Below the pieces are notes generated by a model. The model did no database searches, was not told the DNA's origin, and was given only the letters and a program-made list of their open reading frames with translations. Source: Streptomyces albofaciens JCM 4342 (lineage in GTDB: Bacteria > Actinomycetota > Actinomycetes > Streptomycetales > Streptomycetaceae). Taken from it: a stretch of 64,000 nt of DNA. The stretch is from positions 2,105,501-2,169,500 of the forward strand of contig NZ_PDCM01000001.1 in NCBI RefSeq assembly GCF_008634025.1, in the 5' to 3' direction. Positions within the stretch are counted from its first letter, which is position 1. Each line of letters opens with the position of its first letter. Below, piece by piece: positions 11,568 through 20,384 of the stretch. The translations under genes and the position numbers were made by a program.

Positions 11568-13399
11568 GCGGTGGCCTCCAAAGCGTGCGCGACCTGGGGC
11601 ACGGTGAGCCACGGCAGCGGCGCGAGCACCTTGGCGACCTGCGGCGCGAAGGCGGGCGAGGAGACGACGACCTCGGCGGTCGGGCCGTCCGCGACGATCT
11701 CGCCGTCCGCCAGGATGACGACCCGGTGGGCCAGCTCGGCGGCCAGCTCGACGTCGTGGGTGGCCAGCACGATCGCGTGCCCCTCGGCGGCCAGCCCGCG
11801 CAGCAGCTCCACGAGGCGGCCCTTGGCCGCGTAGTCCAGACCGCGGGTCGGCTCGTCGAGCAGGAGCAGCGGCGGGCGGGCGGTGAGCACGACGGCCAGC
11901 GCGAGGGCGAGCCGCTGGCCCTCGGAGAGGTCGCGCGGGTGGGCGTCGTCCGCCACGTCCGGGAGCAGCCGGGTGACCAGGTCCCGGCAGGTGCCGGGGG
12001 CGGCGTCCGCGTCGTGGTCGGCGGCGGCGCACTCGGCGGCGACGGTGTCCGCGTACAGGAGGTCGCGCGGTTCCTGCGGTACGAGGCCGACGTGGCGCAG
12101 CAGCGTGCGCGGTCCGGTGCGGTGCGGCGTCGCGCCGCCGACGCGCACCGAACCGGCGGCGGGCTCGTGCAGGCCGACGAGGGTGCCGAGCAGGGTGGAC
12201 TTGCCCGCGCCGTTGCGGCCCATGAGGGCGATGGTCTCGCCGGCGCGTACGGCCAGGTCGACACGGTGCAGGGCGTCGATCCGGCCGCGCCGCACGGAGA
12301 GGCCCGCGGCCTCGGCGGCGAGGGGGCCGTCGGCGGTGTTCCGCAGCAGCGGCGCGGGAGACGGCACGGGCCGCACCCCGGACCCACGGCCGGCGTCTCC
12401 ACGGGCGTCACGCCGACGCCACCACCCCGGCCGCTTGCGCCCGCCACCACCGTCAGCGGCCCCGGCCCCGGCTCCGGCTCCGGCTCTGGCCCCGGCCTCG
12501 GTCCCGGTCCCGGCCCCGGCGTCCGCACCGGCCGTCCGCGTCGCCGCCCCCGTACCCTCCGCGTCCGTGCTCCCCGGCTCCACCCCCGCCAGCCGCTCCC
12601 GCAGCGAGGACGCCCGGCGGCGGGCGTCCCGTACGGACAGGGGCAGCGGCGACCACTGCGCCAGCCGGCCCAGGGCCACCACCGGCGGGTGGACGGGGGA
12701 GACGGCCATGATGTCGGCGGGCGCGCCGACGACCGGGGGCGCGCCGGGCGCGGGCAGCAGGATGACCTGGTCCGCGTACTGCACGACGCGCTCCAGCCGG
12801 TGTTCCGCCAGCAGGACCGTCGTGCCGAGGTCGTGCACCAGGCGTTGCAGCACGGCGAGGACCTCTTCGGCGGCGGCCGGGTCGAGGGCCGAGGTCGGCT
12901 CGTCCAGGACCAGCACCTCGGGGTGGGTGGTGAGCACCGAGCCGATGGCGACGCGCTGCCGCTGGCCGCCGGAGAGCGTGGTGATGGCGCGGTCGCGCAG
13001 GTCGGCGAGGCCGAGGAGGTCCAGGGTCTCCTCGACGCGGCGCCGCATCACGTCCGGGGCCAGGCCCAGTGACTCCATGCCGTAGGCGAGTTCGTCCTCG
13101 ACGGTGTCGGTGACGAAGTGGGCGAGCGGGTCCTGGCCCACGGTGCCGACGACATCGGCGAGTTCGCGCGGCCGGTGGGTGCGGGTGTCGCGCCCGGCCA
13201 CGGTGACGCGGCCGTGCAGGGTGCCGCCGGTGAAGTGCGGTACGAGGCCGCAGACGGCGTTCAGGACGGTGGACTTGCCGACCCCGGACGGGCCGACGAG
13301 CAGGCACAGTTCGCCCTCCGGCACGGTCAGGTCGACGCCCTGGACGGCGGGTGCGGCCGCGTCCCCGTAGGTGACCGACACCTGGTCGAAGCGGATCAC
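11564..13399 (-). CDS. ECF transporter ATPase, two ABC domains fused
   Basis: 611 residues. Domain 1 has Walker A GPSGVGKST at 36-44, signature LSGGQ at 142-146 and Walker B VLVLDEP at about 162-168. Domain 2 has Walker A GRNGAGKST at 394-402, signature LSEGQ and Walker B LLLLDEP. A long low-complexity linker (about 265-355, Gly/Ala/Asp/Arg) joins them. This is the fused EcfA-A' arrangement. The GTG start overlaps the EcfT stop (GTGA). It powers the membrane transport complex with EcfT and the S component. Confidence 0.92.
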   Translation of the reverse strand: MIRFDQVSVTYGDAAAPAVQGVDLTVPEGELCLLVGPSGVGKSTVLNAVCGLVPHFTGGTLHGRVTVAGRDTRTHRPRELADVVGTVGQDPLAHFVTDTVEDELAYGMESLGLAPDVMRRRVEETLDLLGLADLRDRAITTLSGGQRQRVAIGSVLTTHPEVLVLDEPTSALDPAAAEEVLAVLQRLVHDLGTTVLLAEHRLERVVQYADQVILLPAPGAPPVVGAPADIMAVSPVHPPVVALGRLAQWSPLPLSVRDARRRASSLRERLAGVEPGSTDAEGTGAATRTAGADAGAGTGTEAGARAGAGAGAGAADGGGGRKRPGWWRRRDARGDAGRGSGVRPVPSPAPLLRNTADGPLAAEAAGLSVRRGRIDALHRVDLAVRAGETIALMGRNGAGKSTLLGTLVGLHEPAAGSVRVGGATPHRTGPRTLLRHVGLVPQEPRDLLYADTVAAECAAADHDADAAPGTCRDLVTRLLPDVADDAHPRDLSEGQRLALALAVVLTARPPLLLLDEPTRGLDYAAKGRLVELLRGLAAEGHAIVLATHDVELAAELAHRVVILADGEIVADGPTAEVVVSSPAFAPQVAKVLAPLPWLTVPQVAHALEATA

Positions 13400-14595
13400 T
13401 GCGGGGACTCCTTCGTGTGCGGCTTCGCGCCCGGCGCGCCCGGCGCCGGTGACTTCCTTGCCCGTACCCGCCCGGATTCCTCCGCCGCGGGCTCCACCGG
13501 CTGCTCCGCGCGCGGCGGCAGCGGCGCGACGAACGCCGGCAGCAGCCCCACCAGCACACCGGCCGCGGGCCAGAGCGGGAGGACGGGCGCGGTGAGCGGG
13601 ACGGCGGGCGGGTGCAGGGCGGCCGGGTCGGCGGAGTTCGCCCAGATCATCAGGGCGGCCACCGCGACGCCGGACCCGGACACCAGCCAGGCGCGCACGC
13701 CCCACCGGTCGGGCCGGTAGCGGCTGCGCACGGAGCGGCGCCCGCCCAGCCACAGCCCGCCGAGGGCCGCGGCCAGCCCGGCGAGCAGCACCGGCAGGCC
13801 GTACGCCGCCCCGGTGTCGGCCAGCAGCCCGTAGGTACCGGCGCAGACCCCGAGCAGGCCGCCGAGGGTGAGCGCGGTGGTGGTGCGCCGTACGGCGGGC
13901 GGGACCTGTGCCGTACGGCCGTAACCGCGCGCGTCCATGGCCGCGGCCAGCGACACCGAGCGTTCCAGCGCGCCCTCCAGGACCGGCAGCCCGACCTGGA
14001 GCAGCGCCTTGAAACCGCGGTCCGGGCGTCCGCGCAGCCGGCGCGCGGCCCGCAGCCGCTGCACGTCGGCGACGAGGTTGGGCGCGAACGTCATCGCGAC
14101 GACGACCGCCACGCCCGCCTCGTACAGCGCGCCCGGCAGCGACTTCAGCAGGCGCGCCGGACTGGCGAGCGCGTTGGCGGCGCCGACGCAGATCAGCAGG
14201 GTGCCCAGCTTCAGCCCGTCGTAGAAGGCGAACAGCATGCCCTCGGCGGTGACCCGGCCGCCGATGCGCACGCCGCGCGCCCACTCGGGCAGCGGCACCT
14301 CCGGCAGCGTGAGCAGCACATGCGTGCCCGGGATGGGGGAGCCGAGGAAGAACGCGAAGACCAGGCGGATGCCGATCACCAGCAGGCCCAGTTTGAGGAA
14401 CGCGCCGTACGAGCGGGCCCACGGCGCGTCCGTGCGGCGCGCCGCGACGACATAGCCCGCGACCCCGATCAGCAGGCCGAGCAGCAGCGGGTTGGTGGTC
14501 CGGGACGCGGCGGTGGCCAGGCCCAGCGCCCACAGCCACCAGGCGCCGGCGTGCAGCGCGGTGGAGCGGGTGGCCCGGGGAGCGAGGGCGCTCAT
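13396..14595 (-). CDS. ECF transporter transmembrane component EcfT
   Basis: 399 residues, CbiQ/EcfT family. Five or six helices span about 15-330. The conserved cytoplasmic coupling motifs are seen as MDARGYGR and LQRLRAARRLRGRP-type segments. The C-terminus has extra helices and a basic tail. The start at 14595 is ATG overlapping the upstream stop (ATGA). It connects the ATPase to the S component. Confidence 0.9.
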   Translation of the reverse strand: MSALAPRATRSTALHAGAWWLWALGLATAASRTTNPLLLGLLIGVAGYVVAARRTDAPWARSYGAFLKLGLLVIGIRLVFAFFLGSPIPGTHVLLTLPEVPLPEWARGVRIGGRVTAEGMLFAFYDGLKLGTLLICVGAANALASPARLLKSLPGALYEAGVAVVVAMTFAPNLVADVQRLRAARRLRGRPDRGFKALLQVGLPVLEGALERSVSLAAAMDARGYGRTAQVPPAVRRTTTALTLGGLLGVCAGTYGLLADTGAAYGLPVLLAGLAAALGGLWLGGRRSVRSRYRPDRWGVRAWLVSGSGVAVAALMIWANSADPAALHPPAVPLTAPVLPLWPAAGVLVGLLPAFVAPLPPRAEQPVEPAAEESGRVRARKSPAPGAPGAKPHTKESPQ

Positions 14596-15323
14596 CCGCG
14601 GCGGCGGCGCGCCTGCCACCCGGCCGCCGCGCCCAGGACGACCACGGCCGCGATGCCGCCGATCAGCCCGGCGGAGAGACCGCCCGAGTCGTCACCGTCC
14701 GCCTGCTTCCCGGCGGCGGACGCGCTTTCGGAGGCCCGGGGCTCCGGCGGCCCGGAACCGGAACCGGCCCCCGGCCCGGGCTCCGCCTTCTCCGCGCACC
14801 CCGCCTTCGGGTAGCCCGAGATCGCGCACAGCAGCGCGTTCGTGTCGTACCGCAGCGGCCCCGCCACCGCGGCGAGCGCGTCGGCGACCGTGCCGTCCTC
14901 CGGCAGCCGCGCGCACTCCGTACGGATGTCCGGCGGCGTCTCGCCGCGCGGCGCCTCCGCCCGCGTACCGAAGTCGAGGACCAGCCCGACCCGCTTCTTC
15001 CCGTCCTCGGCGGGCGTCTTCGCGCAGATCGCGGCGAAGTCCGCCGCCCGGCGCGGCCTGCCCGCCTCGGCCGAGCCGGCGCTGACGGTGAAGCGGAAGC
15101 CCGCCACGGCGCCGTCCCGGGGCCGGGAGGTGGCCGGGCCCTCGGTCGCGTACGACCAGCCGCCGTCCTCGGACGCCGAAGCGCCCGCCGCCGGGCCGTC
15201 CCAGAAGGACCAGTAGCGGTAGTCCTGGGCCTGGGCGGGCGCGGCGGCCAGGCCCAGCGCCGTGGCGGCCAGGGCCAGGGCGCCGAGGAGGCGGGCGGAG
15301 CGGGACCGTGGCGAGCGTCGCAT
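14592..15323 (-). CDS. SCO2322-type secreted, C-terminally anchored protein
   Basis: 243 residues. A signal peptide covers about 1-32 (LLGALALAATALGLAAAPAQAQ) and a C-terminal anchor helix with a basic end (GLIGGIAAVVVLGAAAGWQARRRRG) closes the protein. The extracellular part begins YRYWSFWDG and has four Cys. It is encoded between EcfT and an alpha-toroid protein with one-base stop/start overlap. Streptomyces homologues sit in the same ECF operon. The short YWSFW-type domain may correspond to a small beta domain that closes over a ligand, as in transcobalamin; this is inference. Confidence 0.8.
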   Translation of the reverse strand: MRRSPRSRSARLLGALALAATALGLAAAPAQAQDYRYWSFWDGPAAGASASEDGGWSYATEGPATSRPRDGAVAGFRFTVSAGSAEAGRPRRAADFAAICAKTPAEDGKKRVGLVLDFGTRAEAPRGETPPDIRTECARLPEDGTVADALAAVAGPLRYDTNALLCAISGYPKAGCAEKAEPGPGAGSGSGPPEPRASESASAAGKQADGDDSGGLSAGLIGGIAAVVVLGAAAGWQARRRRG

Positions 15324-16645
15324 CAGAGGTCGTTCTTCTTCTTGCGGCCGCTGATCAGGAACCCGACGCCGACGCACGCGACGAAGACGATGCCGAAGAC
15401 CCACCACACGCCGGCGCCCTGCTCGTCCTGGTCCTGCGCGTCCTTCTCGGGGGCGGCGGACGGCGCGGAGCTGCCGGCCGGCTTCGGCCCGGTGGCGTTG
15501 AGCTGGGCGACCAGGTCGGCGCCGCCGAAGTGGCGCGGGTCGGCGCCCGCGGCGTGCGCGGCCAGCACCAGCTGCGCGTACGCGGCCGGTCCGGCCTCCT
15601 TGGCCCAGTTGGCGGAGTTCTTCTCCAGCCACTTCAGCGGCTTCTGCGCGGCGTCGCCGTGCGAGCCCGCGGCGAGCGCCAGCACGGCGTCCGCGGTGTT
15701 GCCCACGTCGGGCTGGTCCCCGGCGCCGGGCATCGCGGACTTCAGGTGCTGGTCGTTCGCGTCGAGCTGCGCGACCAGGTACGCGGCGCCGCCCTCGGCC
15801 GCCTGCTTCGCGTCCGGCTTCCGGTCCGCGCCGCCCTCGCACTTCAGGGGCGTGACCGGCTCGTTGACGTCCTTGCCGGCCGGGTCGACGCGGAAGCCCT
15901 GGCCCAGCCCGCCGAGCGCGGCGGCGGCCGTGGCGTCCGCGTTCGGGGCCAGCTTGCCGTCCTTGGGCTGGAAGGCGAACGCGCCGCGCTCGCCCTCCTT
16001 CGCGTCACAGCCCAGCTGGAAGGAGACCAGCGCGTCGTACGGGGACTTGTCGCCCTTCTTGACGGTCTCCGGCTTCAGGCCCGCCGCCTTGAGCGCGCCG
16101 ATCACGACCGAGGTGGAGTTGGCGTCGCTGGGCGTACCGCTCATCGAGGGCCAGCCGCCGTCGTCGTTCTGTACCGACTTCAGCCAGTTCACCGCCTTCT
16201 GTACGGCGCCGTCGTGCCCGCCGAGCGTGGCCAGTGCCTGCACCGCGGCACCCGTCTGGTTGGTGTCGCGCATCGTCTTGTCGTCGCACGCCTTGCCCGG
16301 GTCGGCGCGGAAGGCGGCGAAGGCGCCGTCGGAGCACTGCTGCCCGGCGAGCCAGTCGACGCCCGCCACCGACGGGCGCACCCCGACGGTGCGCTGCGCG
16401 AGCAGCGCCAGCGACTGCCGCCAGACGCCGTCGTACTGCGGGTCCTTGGTGCCGTACAGCCCGTCCGGCAGTTTCGACGCCTGCGCGTTCGGCGCGGGAG
16501 CGTCGGCGGCCGCCACGGGGGCGCCGGCCGCGCACAGCACGGCGGCGGTGGCCAGCGCGGCGGCGGCGCGGCGTGCCAGGACGGCGCGGGTGGGGGCCGT
16601 GGAAGCCCTGGGAGCCAGGGGGGCCTGGGGAGCCGTGGTGGCCAT
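15323..16645 (-). CDS. secreted prenyltransferase/squalene-cyclase-repeat (alpha-toroid) protein
   Basis: 440 residues. Signal peptide at about 20-48. Repeated QDNGGW/DGG-type motifs (CSDGAFAAF, VQNDDGGWPS, NADATAAAALG, NTADAVLAL) show an alpha6-alpha6 toroid as in terpene cyclases and in transcobalamin/intrinsic factor. A C-terminal helix (WWVFGIVFVACVGVGFLISG) followed by RKKKNDL anchors it to the membrane. No DDxD-type catalytic motif was seen. It is the first gene after a cobalamin riboswitch and precedes an ECF transporter, so B12 binding rather than catalysis is the likelier job. Confidence 0.83.
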   Translation of the reverse strand: MATTAPQAPLAPRASTAPTRAVLARRAAAALATAAVLCAAGAPVAAADAPAPNAQASKLPDGLYGTKDPQYDGVWRQSLALLAQRTVGVRPSVAGVDWLAGQQCSDGAFAAFRADPGKACDDKTMRDTNQTGAAVQALATLGGHDGAVQKAVNWLKSVQNDDGGWPSMSGTPSDANSTSVVIGALKAAGLKPETVKKGDKSPYDALVSFQLGCDAKEGERGAFAFQPKDGKLAPNADATAAAALGGLGQGFRVDPAGKDVNEPVTPLKCEGGADRKPDAKQAAEGGAAYLVAQLDANDQHLKSAMPGAGDQPDVGNTADAVLALAAGSHGDAAQKPLKWLEKNSANWAKEAGPAAYAQLVLAAHAAGADPRHFGGADLVAQLNATGPKPAGSSAPSAAPEKDAQDQDEQGAGVWWVFGIVFVACVGVGFLISGRKKKNDL

Positions 16646-16769
16646 CGGGTCGGTGCCTCTCCGGTCGGTTCGGTGCGGTGGGGGCCGCGGTGGGTCTGCG
16701 TGGGGCGCGCAGCCGCACTCGGACGCCCAGCCGCCCGCCGATCCGGTGATCGGCCGCGGTGGCACCGGG

Positions 16770-17040
16770 CTCAGCTCCGCATACCTCGACGGTGCCGCGC
16801 ACCGGGCGTCCGCGCGAGGAGGCGCGGCCTTGCGGTGGCGGGAGCCTTGGTCGTGCCCCAGCGGGTGCTCCGGCTCGCCGGGCGTACGGGTGGCGTGCGG
16901 CCGGCCGGGGCGGGACCGGTACGCGGTCCCGGTGGCCGGCGGGCGTGCGGACGCCGTACGTCCCGGATCACGGTTGCGGGTCAGCGCCGGATTTCCACCG
17001 GCTTCCCCCGATCGGGCACGGGATGAAATTGTCTCGCACA
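16770..17040 (-). promoter_or_regulatory. cobalamin riboswitch
   Basis: On the minus strand, positions 17012-16970 read GGGGAAGCCGGTGGAAATCC, then GGCGCTGACCCGCAACCGT. This is the characteristic conserved core of AdoCbl riboswitches (GGGAA, CGGTG, AATCC, GCTGACCCGCAACCGT). It is about 325 bases before the alpha-toroid gene and on the same strand. The outer limits and the B12-box pseudoknot partner are approximate. It would switch off the ECF operon when cobalamin is plentiful. The rest of the gap to 17149 is GC-rich with short direct repeats (CACACCGCCCGG). Confidence 0.88.
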
Positions 17041-17149
17041 CCTTAACCGGCAGGGCACGGCGGCCCCCGGGTGCGGGCCCGCCCGGCACCCCACGCGGAT
17101 GGCGCCGCCTTCACACCGCCCGGCGCCCCCCCCGCGGACGGCCCCGCCC

Positions 17150-18223
17150 TCACACCGCCCGGTACGTCACCGGCTCCGACCCCGGCACCGCCTCCGCCAG
17201 CCCCCGCCGGACCAGGTGCCGCAGATGCGCTTCCGCCTCGGAGACGGCGATGTTCCGCGATCCGTACGGGATCCGCTCCCACGGCCGGTTCCACTCCATG
17301 GCCTCGGCGAGCTGCCAGGGCGTGCGCGGCACGGCGAGCAGCGCGCGCAGCCCGGCGAGGCGCTCCTCGTGGTGGACGAGCAGGTCGCGTACCCGGCCGG
17401 CCGCGTCCGTGAAGGCGTGCTGGTGGGCGGGCAGCACCTCGGCGGGCGCGAGCCGGGCGACGTCTTCCAGGGAGGCCAGGTAGTCGCCGAGGGGGTCGGT
17501 GGGCGTGGCGTCGTCCGGGTCCTCGTACAGCCCGATGTGCGGGCTGATGCCCGGCAGCAGGTGGTCGCCGGAGAAGAGACGGCCGTGGCCCGGCCGCCGC
17601 GCCGGATGGTCCTCCTCCAGGTGCAGGCACACGTGGCCCGGCGTGTGGCCGGGTGTCCAGACGGCGCGCAGGCGGCGGCCGGGCAGGTCGAGGAGGGCGC
17701 CGGGGGTGATCTCGCGGTCGGGCAGCGCGGCCCGCTGCCCGGGGAAGCCGCGTACCCGTCCCTCGGCGCGTGCCGCCCGCAGGGGCGCGAGGTGGCCGTC
17801 GGGCGCCCCGGCCGCGGTCAGCTTGGCGATCAGGTAGTCGAGCCACCGGCCCGGTTCGGCTTCCCGGGTGCGGCGGACGACGTCGGCGTCCGCGGCGTGC
17901 ATGGCGATCCACGCGCCGGAGGCCTCCCGGACGCGGGCGGAGAGGCCGTGGTGGTCGGGGTGGTGGTGGGTGATGAGGACGCCGTGCAGGTCGGTGACGT
18001 CGAAGCCGCAGGCGGTGATCCCGGCGGTGAGGGTGTCCCAGGCGTCCGGGTCGTCCCAGCCGGTGTCCACGAGGACCGGCCCCCGGTCGGTCTCCAGCAG
18101 GTGGACGAGGGTGTGGCCGAGCGGGTTGTCCGGTATGGGGACGGCGATCGACCACACGCCGCCCCGGTGGTCGGTCACCCGGGGACCGGCCTCCGCCGCC
18201 CCGGTCCGGGCCGCTGCCGTCAT
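17150..18223 (-). CDS. metallo-beta-lactamase-fold hydrolase
   Basis: 357 residues. The binuclear metal site is clear: THHHPDHHG at about 89-97, later WTPGHTPGHV and SGDHLLP, and a C-terminal PAHQHAF His. A helical C-terminal domain (about 260-340) ends with a basic winged-helix-like segment, as in LACTB2-like and MBL hydrolases that act on thioesters. ATG at 18223 has GGAGGTG 6 bases upstream. It diverges from the aldehyde dehydrogenase, with a KstR-type box and the CTGA palindrome between them, suggesting an acyl-CoA or ester hydrolase in steroid breakdown. Substrate unknown. Confidence 0.87.
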   Translation of the reverse strand: MTAAARTGAAEAGPRVTDHRGGVWSIAVPIPDNPLGHTLVHLLETDRGPVLVDTGWDDPDAWDTLTAGITACGFDVTDLHGVLITHHHPDHHGLSARVREASGAWIAMHAADADVVRRTREAEPGRWLDYLIAKLTAAGAPDGHLAPLRAARAEGRVRGFPGQRAALPDREITPGALLDLPGRRLRAVWTPGHTPGHVCLHLEEDHPARRPGHGRLFSGDHLLPGISPHIGLYEDPDDATPTDPLGDYLASLEDVARLAPAEVLPAHQHAFTDAAGRVRDLLVHHEERLAGLRALLAVPRTPWQLAEAMEWNRPWERIPYGSRNIAVSEAEAHLRHLVRRGLAEAVPGSEPVTYRAV

Positions 18224-18305
18224 CCGCCGCACCTCCGCTCCCGCGCGGCCGGGCCGCGCCCCCGTACCGGACCGCGCCCCCGTACCGGGCATTGCCCAGC
18301 ATAAC

Positions 18306-18319
18306 TGGAACTGGTATCA
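18306..18319. promoter_or_regulatory. KstR-type operator between hydrolase and aldehyde dehydrogenase
   Basis: TGGAACTGGTATCA matches TnnAACnnGTTnnA with one mismatch, at the same position as the mismatch in the fadA5 site. It lies between divergent starts, with a second palindrome beginning 4 bases later. Confidence 0.6.
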
Positions 18320-18322
18320 GTC

Positions 18323-18337
18323 CTGATGGAGCGTCAG
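18323..18337. promoter_or_regulatory. CTGATGGAGCGTCAG operator-like palindrome
   Basis: Variant (12 of 15 positions) of the CTGACGGGCCGTCAG element found before the other steroid-type operons. It is placed directly beside the KstR-type box. Confidence 0.5.
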
Positions 18338-18469
18338 AAAGTCGCGGTGGACCGCGAACCGCGCACCGTGTACCGCGAACTCCGTACACCGCGCCACCGG
18401 CACACCGCGCCACCGACCCACCCGCACACCGTGCCCACCGACCCGGTCGACCCGCAGGAGGCGGCAGCC

Positions 18470-19921
<1,452 letters not shown>

Positions 19922-19928
19922 GGCGAGG

Positions 19929-20213
19929 ATGAGCGGTACGGACGGCCCGGCCGGGCCCGGCGAGGGCGCGCCCGAAGAGGCGGGCCCCCGCTGGCACGTG
20001 GAGGTGGACCGGGGCGTGTGCATCGGCTCCGGGCTGTGCGTGGCCACCGCGCCCGGCGGCTTCGAACTGGACGCGGCCCGCCAGTCGCACCCCGTGCGGT
20101 CCGAGTGCGCCGCGTCCGACGACGTGCTGGCGGCGGCGGAGGGCTGCCCCGTCGAGGCCATCAGCGTGACCGACGCCCGCACGGGGGAGGCCGTCTTCCC
20201 GCCGGAGGAGTGA
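19929..20213 (+). CDS. 3Fe-4S ferredoxin, P450-type
   Basis: 94 residues. Cluster ligands are Cys31 and Cys37 (CIGSGLC) and Cys73 (EGCPVEAI), with the second position of a 4Fe cluster missing. This is the single 3Fe-4S pattern of ferredoxins that serve bacterial cytochromes P450. Cys60 is extra. No P450 gene is adjacent; the only one in the window is cyp125, 13 kb away but apparently co-regulated through KstR-type boxes. It is coupled to the aldehyde dehydrogenase gene. Confidence 0.9.
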   Translation: MSGTDGPAGPGEGAPEEAGPRWHVEVDRGVCIGSGLCVATAPGGFELDAARQSHPVRSECAASDDVLAAAEGCPVEAISVTDARTGEAVFPPEE

Positions 20214-20283
20214 CGCCCGGTCCACGGACGTTCCCACGGGGCGCCACGGCCGCACGGCCCGCGCCCACCGGTGCGTACCGTCG

Positions 20284-20332
20284 GTAACCCGTGAACTTCT
20301 CACAGTTACCTCGTGACATCTGTGACTGTTAA
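20284..20332 (+). promoter_or_regulatory. repeat-rich promoter region of the lanthipeptide operon
   Basis: Before amfT there are direct repeats (TAACCCGTGAAC and TTACCTCGTGAC, 22 bases apart, then TGTGAC) and a 6-bp inverted repeat TCACAG/CTGTGA (20300-20325). The local AT content is higher than the surroundings. The likely ligand is the AmfR/RamR regulator, which binds repeated sites before ramC/amfT in other Streptomyces. Confidence 0.5.
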
Positions 20333-20384
20333 CGCGCCCCGGCGGCGTGGAAATCTCGGTGCCACGCCGCCGAGGGGGGAGACG

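Noticed and set aside
10396..12528. 710-codon minus-strand frame across the ABC ATPase and S component
   Set aside because: It is an out-of-frame shadow in GC-rich DNA; the ATPase frame has intact Walker and signature motifs.
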